This document shows positions 18,571 to 28,131 of a DNA stretch of 64,000 nucleotides, one piece after another. How positions within the stretch are numbered: position 1 is the first letter of the stretch; each line of letters begins with the position of its first letter. Origin of the DNA: Promethearchaeia archaeon (GTDB lineage: Archaea > Asgardarchaeota > Lokiarchaeia > Sigyniarchaeales > SOKP01); contig JAHQWH010000155.1 in the NCBI GenBank assembly GCA_029856105.1, positions 1 through 64,000 on the forward strand. The letters are read 5' to 3'. The position numbers and the translations under genes are program-made. The notes beneath the pieces were generated by a model. The model did not search any database. It was not told the origin of the DNA and saw only the letters and a list, made by a program, of their open reading frames with translations.

Positions 18571-19854
18571 ATGAAAAACACAAAAATTGGTTTAGACTAT
18601 AGTCATGGTGGTATGCTTACTTTAGAAGCTTCTAGCTATTCGGATTTCACTCAGTTCTTATTTGCATCTGCTTATAAATTAGGAAAGATCGAGGCTGGTT
18701 TTTACGCGTTAGAGAAAGCACGAATTTACGATGCAGTAATTATTTCTATACCTAAGAACATTAACTTAAAACCGGAAGAAATAGAAGTTTTAGAGGAATA
18801 CGTAAGAACTGGCGGAAGTTTACTTATTATTGGCTCCCGAGGTGGAGAATATTTAAATAGGACCAATATAAATGAATTAACAAAGAAATTTGGATTTGAA
18901 TTCCAAACAGATGAAGTTAATGATTCAGTGAATTACGTTAATTTGCAAAAAAGACCGTTATTAACAGATTTTAAACCGCATTATATCACCGAAAACATAA
19001 AAAAGATAGTTCTATCAAGCACTTGTTCGTTAGCAACCTTAGGCTTTGTAGAAGACGAAAAAAATATACAGGTTGAGGTGTTAGTAAGAGGCGGTTTAAA
19101 CTGCTGGAGGGGTAGGTTCGAAGAACAGAAATGGATTGAAGATGATAGTCCTAAGATTCCCTTGCTTGTTGCCGTTAATTACTACAAAGGTAAAGTCGTC
19201 GCTTTTGGGACGTTATCTATATTTTCGTCTCTTGGAAGAGAATACGGGTTTTCTGCTTTTGATAATGATATAATAATTGCAAACATATTAAGATGGCTGA
19301 CTTTAGACGTTAATTCCGAAGGACAAGTAATTACTATCGATTTACAAAAGGATTTATTCTTTTGGGCAGATTCTATTGTTAAAGAAAAAAGGTGGGAAAA
19401 TTTCTCTGATTTAGTTAATGTTAGTCTAAAACATTTTAAAGATAATTATAGTTCAATAATGAAGGAATTAAAAGAAATTCAAAAAGAAAGATATCAGAGA
19501 AAACAAGAGTATAAAGAAGCTGAAAAAGAAGAAGAAGAAGAAGAAGAAGAGGAAAAAGTTATAGATTTGATACCGAAAAGGAAGAAAGAAGATTTAGAAG
19601 ACATTATAAGCGCAATTGAAAGCGCTACAGGAGAGACATTTGATCGCTCGTTTGCGCCAGATGAGGAGGATGTTACCGAAGAAACTAATAAAAACGCACC
19701 AGAAGTTTTCTCTGAAGAATTACCAGACGATCTTAACAGTTTAACCGTGAAAGAATTGAAAAGTTATTGTAAAAAGCACGATATTAACCTCCCAGCTAAA
19801 GCTCGAAAAGCAGATATTATTAAAATTGTTAATTACGTTTTAGACGAAGATTAA
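18571..19854 (+). CDS. GIFT-like (GldG/IFT52-like) domain protein with C-terminal SAP domain
   Basis: The 427-residue protein has three parts. Residues 1-240 form an alpha/beta domain with DAVIISIP, then an EEIEVLEEYVRTGGSLLIIG motif, as in GIFT/DUF4350 domains of GldG and IFT52, which are related to glutamine amidotransferase folds but lack the catalytic triad. Residues about 300-335 are a highly charged helix with a run of nine glutamates. Residues about 385-425 (LTVKELKSYCKKHDINLPAK) match the SAP domain, a DNA-binding helix-extended-helix motif. The combination suggests a scaffold linked to DNA, but no function is known. It precedes the Trm11-like gene by 85 bases. Confidence 0.6.
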   Translation: MKNTKIGLDYSHGGMLTLEASSYSDFTQFLFASAYKLGKIEAGFYALEKARIYDAVIISIPKNINLKPEEIEVLEEYVRTGGSLLIIGSRGGEYLNRTNINELTKKFGFEFQTDEVNDSVNYVNLQKRPLLTDFKPHYITENIKKIVLSSTCSLATLGFVEDEKNIQVEVLVRGGLNCWRGRFEEQKWIEDDSPKIPLLVAVNYYKGKVVAFGTLSIFSSLGREYGFSAFDNDIIIANILRWLTLDVNSEGQVITIDLQKDLFFWADSIVKEKRWENFSDLVNVSLKHFKDNYSSIMKELKEIQKERYQRKQEYKEAEKEEEEEEEEEKVIDLIPKRKKEDLEDIISAIESATGETFDRSFAPDEEDVTEETNKNAPEVFSEELPDDLNSLTVKELKSYCKKHDINLPAKARKADIIKIVNYVLDED

Positions 19855-19939
19855 TCTTAACTTAACCTAAAAATAAAAATAAGATGCTTCTTTTTCAAAA
19901 TCATTGTAAACTATTTATAATTAACAAATAGGTTTTTTT

Positions 19940-21343
19940 TTGAATAGGTTTTTATTTGTTTTAGGCTCAAATTGGCAATTGTCTTTGGCTGAACTTGACA
20001 ATCTTTTAAAGAATTCGCAATTCAGAGGAAAAATAACCGACTATTCGGCAAACATCGCGATAGTTGAGTTTGAATCGCTGCAAAAGAGCAGGTATTACGT
20101 AAACGATTTAATGACAATTCAATATATTTTAGGAGGTTGCCAGAAAATTGCTGAAATCTACGATTTTATCGATATCCAAACTATAAATGACGGCTTTCCG
20201 AAAACAGTTGAGAAATTCAAAAAGATTGACTTTACTAGAAAGGGAATTTTGAAGGTTATAAACTTCACGCTCAATAAAATATTCCCAAGGATACAAAATG
20301 AAAGTATATTTTACGCAGTATCCATCTATCCAAACCTATTTGATGATGATTATTATTCTGATGTGTTGGTAAAACATTTTCTACCTTTTTTGAATAAATC
20401 CATTATGAGCTTGTTAAAAGAGAAGGGTGCTGAAAAATCTTTATATTATAAATACCCCGAAGAAAATATTAAAGCGGGTAATTTAAATCCAATTTTCCCC
20501 CATCACTTGATAAAATATGGCTTATTCAATAAAGATCGAGCAGAAATAATCTTTGGTTTTACAGAAGAAGGAGTGTATATCGCGCGTACTTTTACGGCTG
20601 ACGATCCGAATTTTAAAAAAAAAATTGACGAAGAAAGGCCATTTAAAGAGTTTAAAAGTAGCATTTCGCCAAAATTGGCTATTATTATGCTAAATTTTTT
20701 AAATTTATTTGAAGAAAGAGAAAATAACCTAATTCTTGATCCATTTGTGGGAAATGGTACTGTTCTTTTATTTGCATTAATAGAAGATTTTCAAATTTAC
20801 GGTTCTGATATTGATGGTACCAAAATTAAGAATACTTTGCGTAATTTAAATTGGTTATTAAATGAGCTTGAGGAACCAATTCCACTTTTGTTAAATGAAA
20901 GGGTTAAAAAAGCAGACGTTAAGAAATTGTCATCTTCTTTTAGCAAAGAATATTTTGATGGTATATGTACAGAACCAGAATTGGGCCCTTTTTACAAACA
21001 AAAACCCTACTACACAGAGGCCAAAGAGCTTATTGATTCAAAACTAAACTCGATTTACGAAGCTACTTTTAGAGAAGGTTATAAAGTTTTAAAACCTAAG
21101 TGTAGAATATGTATCGTATTACCGATCTTTAATACAATTGATGGCGGCGAAGTTCAATTAAAAATTGAAGAAATAGCTCGGAAGCACAACTTTGAACTAG
21201 TGCCAATGTTAGACCTAAATAGAATAGTAAATAAATCGAACCGGAAGCTTCAATTTAAGAAAGGGCAAGTTAGAGCTATAATCGATGCCAAAAAGAATCA
21301 AATAATAAAAAGAAAACTTTATGTTTTCGAAAAGATGAGCTGA
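19940..21343 (+). CDS. Trm11-like SAM-dependent RNA/DNA methyltransferase family protein
   Basis: The 467-residue protein has an N-terminal THUMP/FLD-like region (1-170) and a C-terminal methyltransferase domain with LDPFVGNGTVLLFAL (near residue 270) and YGSDIDGTKI. This order matches Trm11/Trm-G10, which methylate the exocyclic amine of a guanosine in tRNA. The catalytic motif IV, normally DPPY, reads CTEPELGP, so the chemistry or substrate may differ. The start is TTG at 19940. Endonuclease III begins 12 bases after its stop, so they probably share an mRNA. Confidence 0.75.
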   Translation: MNRFLFVLGSNWQLSLAELDNLLKNSQFRGKITDYSANIAIVEFESLQKSRYYVNDLMTIQYILGGCQKIAEIYDFIDIQTINDGFPKTVEKFKKIDFTRKGILKVINFTLNKIFPRIQNESIFYAVSIYPNLFDDDYYSDVLVKHFLPFLNKSIMSLLKEKGAEKSLYYKYPEENIKAGNLNPIFPHHLIKYGLFNKDRAEIIFGFTEEGVYIARTFTADDPNFKKKIDEERPFKEFKSSISPKLAIIMLNFLNLFEERENNLILDPFVGNGTVLLFALIEDFQIYGSDIDGTKIKNTLRNLNWLLNELEEPIPLLLNERVKKADVKKLSSSFSKEYFDGICTEPELGPFYKQKPYYTEAKELIDSKLNSIYEATFREGYKVLKPKCRICIVLPIFNTIDGGEVQLKIEEIARKHNFELVPMLDLNRIVNKSNRKLQFKKGQVRAIIDAKKNQIIKRKLYVFEKMS

Positions 21344-21355
21344 TCCGGTTAAAAT

Positions 21356-22024
21356 ATGAATCACATCAAAATTTTAGACCAAATTGAACAAGCCTTAGAA
21401 GGAGAAGCTCACCTTGACGAGTTAGCTAGAAAAAAACAAGATCCATTTAAAATCTTAATATCTACGATATTATCTGCAAGATCTAGAGATTCAAATACTA
21501 GAGAAGCTACAAATAGTTTATTTATAAAATATAAAACTCCAAAAGAAATCGCAGAAGCGAGCGTAGAAGATTTAGAGATGTTGGTTTTTAAATCAGGCTT
21601 TTATAAGGTTAAAGCGGCTCGCATTAAAGAAGTTTCTCGAATAATAAAAGAAGATTATCAAGGAATTGTGCCAAAAGACTTTGAAGAGTTAGTTTCTCTA
21701 CCTGGAGTAGGTGCTAAAACAGCTAATTGCGTATTAGTATACGCCTTTAAGATTCCCGCAATACCAGTGGATGTTCACGTTCATAGAATCCCTAATAGAT
21801 TAGGTTGGATAAAAACAACTAAACCAGGGCAAACAGAAGAAGAATTAAAGAGAATTATTCCTCGAGAGCAATGGATTAGAGTGAATCGATTATTTGTGCG
21901 GTTTGGGCAAGAAATTTGCCTGCCAATTCGTCCCAAATGCGATATTTGCCCTTTAAACGACATTTGTTCTAAGGATTTTTCGATGGAAATAGCTATGAGA
22001 AATAAAAAAAAGAAAAAGAAATGA
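21356..22024 (+). CDS. nth: Endonuclease III (DNA glycosylase/AP lyase)
   Basis: This 222-residue base-excision repair enzyme shows the helix-hairpin-helix SLPGVGAKTANC (catalytic lysine in GAKTA, near residue 120), the catalytic aspartate in PVDVHVHR (near 141), and the 4Fe-4S cysteine pattern C-x6-C-x2-C-x5-C at the C-terminus (CLPIRPKCDICPLNDIC). It removes oxidised pyrimidines from DNA and nicks the abasic site. The length is normal and the protein ends in a short lysine-rich tail. It lies 12 bases after the Trm11-like gene and converges on the rhomboid gene. Confidence 0.95.
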   Translation: MNHIKILDQIEQALEGEAHLDELARKKQDPFKILISTILSARSRDSNTREATNSLFIKYKTPKEIAEASVEDLEMLVFKSGFYKVKAARIKEVSRIIKEDYQGIVPKDFEELVSLPGVGAKTANCVLVYAFKIPAIPVDVHVHRIPNRLGWIKTTKPGQTEEELKRIIPREQWIRVNRLFVRFGQEICLPIRPKCDICPLNDICSKDFSMEIAMRNKKKKKK

Positions 22025-22026
22025 TT

Positions 22027-22605
22027 TTAATAAGTTTCAAAGGATTTTTTCTTCCTTTTAAGAGCATAGCCCGCTAAAAATCCTCCTAATAAGCCAAAAA
22101 TATGAGCAAAATAGTTGATTCCGGGCGAAAACGAGGAAAATACGAAATAAAACACATAAAATAAGCCTACAATTATTAAGGGAGTGTCCCTTTCCACGAT
22201 TGTTAACGATAAAGTAGCTCCAATCAACCCGAAAATTGCACCAGATGCGCCTAGGCTTATTACATTAAAAGGTAACAAAAATAATGAAAACACATTTCCA
22301 ATTAATCCTGAAATTAAGTATATCAATAAGAATTCGAATTTAGAAAAAGTGAGCTCGACATAGGTTCCAAAAAGCAAGAGTGCTATCATATTAGAGAAAA
22401 GGTGCATAGCGTCACCGTGTAAAAACATTGAAGTAAAAAGTCGCCAAATTTCAAGTTCGACAAAGACTTTATTATTGATTTGAACCAATTGATAAAATAA
22501 ATCCTCGAAAGCTAAAGAGAAAAAAATGTACAAAAGTACATTTGTAGAAATCAGAAATATTGTTATCCTAGCTTCCTTAAAATTTGATGCGTCTAAAACA
22601 TACAT
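22027..22605 (-). CDS. Rhomboid-family intramembrane serine protease
   Basis: The 192-residue protein has six predicted membrane helices. It carries the oxyanion-side motif HGDAMHLFSNM (near residues 65-75), the nucleophile serine in LGASGAIFG (near 118) and the catalytic histidine in FAHIFGLLGGF (near 167), the full serine-histidine dyad of active rhomboids. Such proteases cut membrane-anchored proteins inside or near the bilayer. Its substrate is unknown. Its stop lies 3 bases from that of endonuclease III, and the gene starts 100 bases from the divergent PIMT-like gene. Confidence 0.92.
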   Translation of the reverse strand: MYVLDASNFKEARITIFLISTNVLLYIFFSLAFEDLFYQLVQINNKVFVELEIWRLFTSMFLHGDAMHLFSNMIALLLFGTYVELTFSKFEFLLIYLISGLIGNVFSLFLLPFNVISLGASGAIFGLIGATLSLTIVERDTPLIIVGLFYVFYFVFSSFSPGINYFAHIFGLLGGFLAGYALKRKKKSFETY

Positions 22606-22704
22606 AACTTAATTATCCCAACAGATTTGACAATTAGTATTTTATAATATTTTAATATAAATAGATATAATAATTATAATATTTATCAATATTTTGTAGA
22701 CAAA

Positions 22705-23841
22705 ATGGAAAATCGTAAATTATTTCGTTCAAAAATACAGTTGTTATTTACGCTATATTTTAATGGCTATTTGAGAGATATTAGGCTATTTAAGGCATTT
22801 TTAGACGTTCCTCTAAAAGAATTTATACCAAAAGAAATACAGGATCAAGTTAGAATTTACAACGATGCCCCAGTTCTATTTTACTTCAATAAAGAGCGAC
22901 CAGATACACTTAGAACGATCTCTGCTCCCCATATGATTTCGATCATGTTACAAGAATTAATTTTGAATGTTAATGACGATTTACTTATTTTAGGAGCAAA
23001 GAGTGGATATATCGCTGCGTTAGCTCATAAATTAGCTCCAAATGGTAGAATTGTAATAATAGAAGCAAATCCAAAGATTGCAAATGTTACTTTAGAAAAT
23101 TTAAGAAAAGCTAATCTACTTGAGAAAGTTGAAGTTATCGTAGGAAACCCATTATTTGGATTTAATGAACGATATCCTTGGCAAAAAATCCTCGTAACTG
23201 GTGCTATAAAAGAAGATCGAATATCTACATTATTACAACAACTCGATCCGAACGAAGGCGTTTTGTTCGCTCCAATTGGCGAAGATTTGATTCAAACATA
23301 CACCCAAATAATTCGTTATGAGGAGAATTTTTATGGAAAGAAGCATTTACAAGTAAGGTTTACTCCACTAATGACTCAAGTTGAATTAGACGAATTAAAA
23401 TTGGATATTGATTATGAAGAATTGGATGTAACAATCAACCAATCAGAAGCAGATAATTTTATTGGCACTCCTTATACGAAAAATATGTCCGTTAACTATG
23501 AATCTAATATATTAGATGAAGTAAGGCTAGAACCTTATTCAAAAAGTCAATCTTACGATATAAAACCTGAGAATATCTTTTATGCTTTTCTACAGCATAA
23601 GGACCAAACAATCAATTCGGCAAATAATAAGGAAAACCTAGAATATTTAGAAAATATAATTAATTCTTTAGAACAAATAAAAACATATAATGACTTCATT
23701 AGAAAAGAAATTGAAAAAAGGAAATCTTCTGATTCCTCATTATTTGATAAAAAAATTAAAGTAATTGATAAATACCAACTTGAAGTCAATAGCATACAAA
23801 AAAGAATAAAGAAAGAGATAAATAAAATCCAAAAACAATAA
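22705..23841 (+). CDS. PIMT-like methyltransferase with C-terminal coiled-coil extension
   Basis: The first 210 residues resemble protein-L-isoaspartate O-methyltransferase: ISAPHMISIMLQEL (near residues 72-85) is the substrate-loop motif, followed by the SAM-binding strand LLILGAKSGYIAALA and the acidic VIIEANPKIA. The glycine loop reads LGAKSGY where active enzymes have GTGSGY-like sequences. Residues 210-378 are an added region, charged and helical at the end (repeated KIKVIDKYQLEV, KRIKKEINK). PIMT repairs isoaspartate damage; with the altered loop and extension this may be a paralogue with a different target. It converges on the UroD-like gene. Confidence 0.72.
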   Translation: MENRKLFRSKIQLLFTLYFNGYLRDIRLFKAFLDVPLKEFIPKEIQDQVRIYNDAPVLFYFNKERPDTLRTISAPHMISIMLQELILNVNDDLLILGAKSGYIAALAHKLAPNGRIVIIEANPKIANVTLENLRKANLLEKVEVIVGNPLFGFNERYPWQKILVTGAIKEDRISTLLQQLDPNEGVLFAPIGEDLIQTYTQIIRYEENFYGKKHLQVRFTPLMTQVELDELKLDIDYEELDVTINQSEADNFIGTPYTKNMSVNYESNILDEVRLEPYSKSQSYDIKPENIFYAFLQHKDQTINSANNKENLEYLENIINSLEQIKTYNDFIRKEIEKRKSSDSSLFDKKIKVIDKYQLEVNSIQKRIKKEINKIQKQ

Positions 23842-23865
23842 GATTACATTAAAAACTGCTCATTA

Positions 23866-24948
23866 TTAGCAATTATATTTTCCATACTTTATTGCAGCAT
23901 TAACGAATGTTCTCACATTTTCTATTGGAATTTCTTTAAATATAACCGTACTAGGACCTATGATAAAGCGTCTATTTTCTTTCAAAGCGGTCATTAATTC
24001 TTTTACGTGAGATTCAATTTGATCTTGAGTTCCATATGGAAGTGTATAGGATACGTCCCCAAAACCGACTATTACAAAATCCGGATGGTGTTCATTTACA
24101 TAAAAAGGGTCACATCCTCCTTCAAACCCTTGTAATCCTTGGAATCCAGCTTTCTTAAAAGATGAGATTAATTCTGTGACATCTCCATCAGTATGAATTT
24201 GAGAAATCATACTGGCATCCGAAATAAGCGAATTTAATTCTTTGTAATAGGGCATAAAATCCGTTTCCCACCTTTTAGGTGAAATCATTGAACGATCTTT
24301 ATATGCAACATCGTCTAAAATAGTGATGACTTTACCTCTTTTTCCTGTTGCGTTTATTAAACCTCTCAGATTAGTTTGTGTAAAATGAGCGTAAAATTTA
24401 ATTAATTCTCTGTAAAGGGTTGTGTTCTTTTTGAAATGATAACTAAAATTTGACATACCCATACTTCTCCACACTCGATCGAAGATACCGTCTACAGTTA
24501 AAACAGGAAAAATGTAGGGTGATATCTTTTCATAACGAGTTATAGTCTTTTTAATTATTTCACTATTGTCTATTTCCTTTAGATTAGCACTGAGTTCATT
24601 TAAGAGGTCTAAATTATTTATGTATCCGCCTTCATAATACGAAGTTTTGCGTCTCGTTGATTGTCCATCTTCTTTTATTCTAACGATTTTTCCCGTCCCA
24701 TCGTACACTTTAACGCTTTTTATTTTAAAACTTAAGGGAAATGGGGCAAAAACAGAATCAAACTTTAAAGCAAAAGGAATGTCGAAATAGAGGTTATTAA
24801 ATAATCTCTCATTATGACTGTTTAATATTTTTTCTTTATTTTGCGTGATAAATTCTTCTCTAATGTATTGAACATGTGTAGGAACTCTATCTAGCTTTTT
24901 CCGCTCATTATCGTCGTAAACTGCTAAATAACGCTCGCACGAATTCAT
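23866..24948 (-). CDS. Uroporphyrinogen decarboxylase-family protein (MtaA/CmuA-like)
   Basis: This 360-residue protein has the UroD TIM-barrel layout with an N-terminal RVPTHVQYIREEF, a central DDVAYKDRSMISPKRWE (near residue 220) and QIHTDGDVTEL (near 255), ending with a glycine-rich strand that carries FEGGCDP. The motifs match corrinoid methyltransferase-type UroD homologues more than haem UroD, which has conserved arginines near the N-terminus. Such proteins move methyl groups between methylated substrates, corrinoid proteins and cofactors. No corrinoid protein lies next to it, so the methyl donor and acceptor are unknown. Confidence 0.78.
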   Translation of the reverse strand: MNSCERYLAVYDDNERKKLDRVPTHVQYIREEFITQNKEKILNSHNERLFNNLYFDIPFALKFDSVFAPFPLSFKIKSVKVYDGTGKIVRIKEDGQSTRRKTSYYEGGYINNLDLLNELSANLKEIDNSEIIKKTITRYEKISPYIFPVLTVDGIFDRVWRSMGMSNFSYHFKKNTTLYRELIKFYAHFTQTNLRGLINATGKRGKVITILDDVAYKDRSMISPKRWETDFMPYYKELNSLISDASMISQIHTDGDVTELISSFKKAGFQGLQGFEGGCDPFYVNEHHPDFVIVGFGDVSYTLPYGTQDQIESHVKELMTALKENRRFIIGPSTVIFKEIPIENVRTFVNAAIKYGKYNC

Positions 24949-25044
24949 ATACTTATAATAATGAAATTTTACTATAAAATTGTTATTTAATGATGATTCT
25001 GTTTTAAATAAAGAATAAAAAAATAGGTTAATAAAAAAGATTTT

Positions 25045-27150
25045 TTAAGTATATTTTTCTTTAAACTCCTTTAACTTTGCTAGTACTTCGTCTCTTAAAG
25101 AACCAACGACTAATTTATCTGTTTTGATATCTTTAGCAAACTGCATAAATTGATGTAAAACAAGCCCCGGGGGAAATTGGTCCCTCATATCTTCTATGAA
25201 AGCGCCTAAGACATTTCCGGTTATGGTTTGATCTATTTTCTTAAAAACATTTGAAAAAAGATCGTTAATAAGAGCACTTTTCCCTGTACTTATTGAAGTA
25301 ATAGAACCCTTAACAGTTTGAGCGGGAGCCCCTACTTGATTATCAGATGATTGAGTTAATTCAGAGCCCTCACGGCCTTGAACAATGATCTCTGGCTCAT
25401 ATCTTGGATAATCACCCTGTCCAGAACAAGTGTAATTAAGATTTAACGATTCATTTCCCTTCAATTCAGCAATCTTGACTTGCAATTCAGATTCTTCCCC
25501 AATTTTCACAACATTATAGTCATCGATGTTAATATTAGTTAAATTAAAACCTCTAGGGATTTTATCCTTGACAATAATATTTTCTAATTCTACATTTCCT
25601 TTATTTTGAATTCTAAGGCTAATGGAGAATTCTCCTTCAGACGTTCCAGGTTTTATGCTTTTAAGCGTTTTCAGTTTACGCTTAACGTATTTCACTTTGA
25701 TCTCTGGTTCCATATCTGGAGATTTAATAAATAAATTTCCTTCAACTGGGCTATTTATTTCTATATTTACAGGAGTTTTATAAAGCGTTTCTGTAGGTGG
25801 TCTTGGATTCCTTGCTTTAAGTGGGTATGAGACAATTAATTTGGCGCCTTGGATAAATTCGCTAGATAGATTGAAAAGTTCGATAATAATTTGGTGTTTT
25901 GAGTCTGGACTTTGGTCATTCGGTGCAAGCTCAAGTTTTTTAGTAAAATCAGTCCGAGAACTAATATCTATGTTTCCTAGCGTAACTTTAACTTGATTTA
26001 TTAATGGTGGTACAAAATCTTGGGGAATTTCATCAAGAATGTTAATTGCTCCTATAATTGAAGTACCATTATTAACAATTGTATTTTCTATTACCATGTC
26101 TGTATTCGCGTAGGCATCAACCTCGGGAGGGTTAATAGATTTATTTACATTAGCTCTTAAAACGGGGTAAACGGTGGACTCCTTATTGATTTCACCAACA
26201 ACTCTGGTAAGCACTACAAATAACGTTGTAAATTCGATCGAGGAACTTAATTCAGGAACGTCTTTAGATTCAACTTGAAAATCATAATCCCACGATTGTT
26301 CAGGATTAAGTAACCGATTAGGGGCTTGAGATACGACGTTTTCGGTTCCCGTAGTAATTTTTTGTAACACCTTAACGTTTTCTATTCTCACTTGAAACTC
26401 TGACTCGTTAATAAATTCAACACTACAATCCCACATTCCCGGTTGAGATCCTTCGTCTCTATCAATTCCAGACATCGAATCAGTGAGCCCTCGAACTTCT
26501 GGATTAAGCATTGTTAGTTTATAATTATTGATTAAGTAAGTAACATCTAAAGTTCCTAATGCTTTTACATCGTTATCTTTCAAATTTACCGCACAAGTTA
26601 ATTCTAACTCAGCTTTTTGTTGTCCATCTAACGAAACAATATCCCAACTCAAAAATCTTAATTCTGACTCTTCAATTATACCAGCAACACCGATATTAGG
26701 ATTAAGAATCTCAATTTCTTGGAAGAACGAGGGTATTTCTCTTTTCACTTTAATGTTTGAAATAGGTATGTCTAAGGGATTCGTTAGTACTAACTTCAAT
26801 TTGCATTTATTTTCTGTTTCAAACAGAAACGCGTTATTTACTTTATCTGAAATTGATGTAGTAGTATCGAAAATATCGACAACTTTAAGTGAAGGTTCTT
26901 TTAAATTTTGAACTTCGTATTCGCTTTTATGTTCTTGAGTAGGGTTTAAAATTCCCACATCCAATTCTCTCGAACTAATTGTTGTGTTAACAATTTCTTT
27001 TAAATCGCATCCTAAATTCCATAGCCGACTTTTCTGGGAAGGGTTCTTTATTAAAATTTTTCCGTTTCCTTTTATTTCTTTTTGGTTTAATTGCCCATCT
27101 AAAAGAGTTTTTTCATTTTCTGTAATATCAACGATTATTAAATCAGACAT
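25045..27150 (-). CDS. Large beta-sandwich repeat protein (DUF11-like), no signal peptide
   Basis: The 701-residue protein is built mostly of repeated beta-sandwich units of about 100-130 residues. Each has a strand carrying L-x-x-N-P or I-x-N-x-G, then KVREIP- or IKDKIPRGF-like turns, as in DUF11/CARDB domains (clear near residues 115-145, 355-375 and 505-530). The last 90 residues are helical (LVLHQFMQFAKDIKTDKLVV). Most DUF11 proteins are secreted or on the surface, but this N-terminus (MSDLIIVDITENEK) has no signal peptide or membrane segment, so it appears cytoplasmic. I do not recognise a named family; a scaffold or adaptor role is only a guess. Confidence 0.6.
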   Translation of the reverse strand: MSDLIIVDITENEKTLLDGQLNQKEIKGNGKILIKNPSQKSRLWNLGCDLKEIVNTTISSRELDVGILNPTQEHKSEYEVQNLKEPSLKVVDIFDTTTSISDKVNNAFLFETENKCKLKLVLTNPLDIPISNIKVKREIPSFFQEIEILNPNIGVAGIIEESELRFLSWDIVSLDGQQKAELELTCAVNLKDNDVKALGTLDVTYLINNYKLTMLNPEVRGLTDSMSGIDRDEGSQPGMWDCSVEFINESEFQVRIENVKVLQKITTGTENVVSQAPNRLLNPEQSWDYDFQVESKDVPELSSSIEFTTLFVVLTRVVGEINKESTVYPVLRANVNKSINPPEVDAYANTDMVIENTIVNNGTSIIGAINILDEIPQDFVPPLINQVKVTLGNIDISSRTDFTKKLELAPNDQSPDSKHQIIIELFNLSSEFIQGAKLIVSYPLKARNPRPPTETLYKTPVNIEINSPVEGNLFIKSPDMEPEIKVKYVKRKLKTLKSIKPGTSEGEFSISLRIQNKGNVELENIIVKDKIPRGFNLTNINIDDYNVVKIGEESELQVKIAELKGNESLNLNYTCSGQGDYPRYEPEIIVQGREGSELTQSSDNQVGAPAQTVKGSITSISTGKSALINDLFSNVFKKIDQTITGNVLGAFIEDMRDQFPPGLVLHQFMQFAKDIKTDKLVVGSLRDEVLAKLKEFKEKYT

Positions 27151-27276
27151 TTTCTCTGCTTCCTTACCTTTTATTGATTTATTGACAATTTTTTAACAAT
27201 AAAAAAATAAAGTTCAAAAATATAAATTTTAGGAAATAGAGAATTTTTTAATCAAAATTAGGATTATTTAATTAAG

Positions 27277-28131
27277 TTGAAAGATCAAAATAATTTTTAC
27301 TTTTGGCAGATTATCGCGCAATTTAACGATTTAATGAAATCTGCCATTGAAGGACCTAATTGTACAGATCCTCAAATTTGTAAAGGAGATTGTTGTTCTA
27401 TCAAAATTGATGTTCCAAAAATTCTAGCTGAGGAATATATTAAAAGAGGACATGCCAATAGGAGAGATTTCATTAGAAGCAACATATTTACTTTTCAGTT
27501 AAGGTTTAATGAAAAAACAGGAAAATGTTTTTTATTTGATAAAGAATTAAATGGATGTTTGATTCACAAATCTCGAATTAAACCACCCCAATGTTGGATT
27601 TATCCTACAGGATTCTCAAATCCAAATAATATTGAAATTAATTGTAAGAAAAGCTCTGGATGGAAAATAATTGATGTTGCGAAGGCAAAAGAAGCCGAAG
27701 AGCTTTTGCAAAAATACATTTTTCTATGTAATATTGAAGCTAAAAAAGAATTAAGATTAATTAGAGAGAGATTAGGTTATAAGGATAGTAGAAATTCAAA
27801 ATTAAAGTTTAAACTTTTAAAAGAAGAGCTTATGAGTATTGCTCCAAGTAACTTAGGAGGGTTTAAAGATTTATGGGAAAATTTCGGACTTTTACCTGCT
27901 GAAGGTTTGTCTTTACAAATGAAAAAATTTTGCTTTATTCACAATAGTAAATGCAATTTTCTCTCTGATAATTTCTTGAGTTGTAATAAAATCTGTGAAG
28001 TGGTAGCAAACAAATTAATCCAATTCCTACGACTTAATTTATATCCATACATTAAAAAAAATAGTTCGGATATCTGCGGCGATTATCCTTTATTTAAATT
28101 GTTCAACCACAGCAATTTATTCTCTGGTTAA
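27277..28131 (+). CDS. YkgJ-type cysteine-cluster protein
   Basis: The 284-residue protein has the zinc/iron-chelating cysteine cluster of the YkgJ family: CTDPQICKGDCC (residues about 29-40), then CFLFDKELNGCLIH (near 88) and PPQCWIYPTGF (near 104). Further cysteines cluster at the C-terminus (CNFLSDNFLSCNKIC). The family is thought to bind metal and has no settled enzyme activity. The start is TTG at 27277. It is divergent from the DUF11-like gene; there is no obvious operon partner. Confidence 0.75.
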   Translation: MKDQNNFYFWQIIAQFNDLMKSAIEGPNCTDPQICKGDCCSIKIDVPKILAEEYIKRGHANRRDFIRSNIFTFQLRFNEKTGKCFLFDKELNGCLIHKSRIKPPQCWIYPTGFSNPNNIEINCKKSSGWKIIDVAKAKEAEELLQKYIFLCNIEAKKELRLIRERLGYKDSRNSKLKFKLLKEELMSIAPSNLGGFKDLWENFGLLPAEGLSLQMKKFCFIHNSKCNFLSDNFLSCNKICEVVANKLIQFLRLNLYPYIKKNSSDICGDYPLFKLFNHSNLFSG

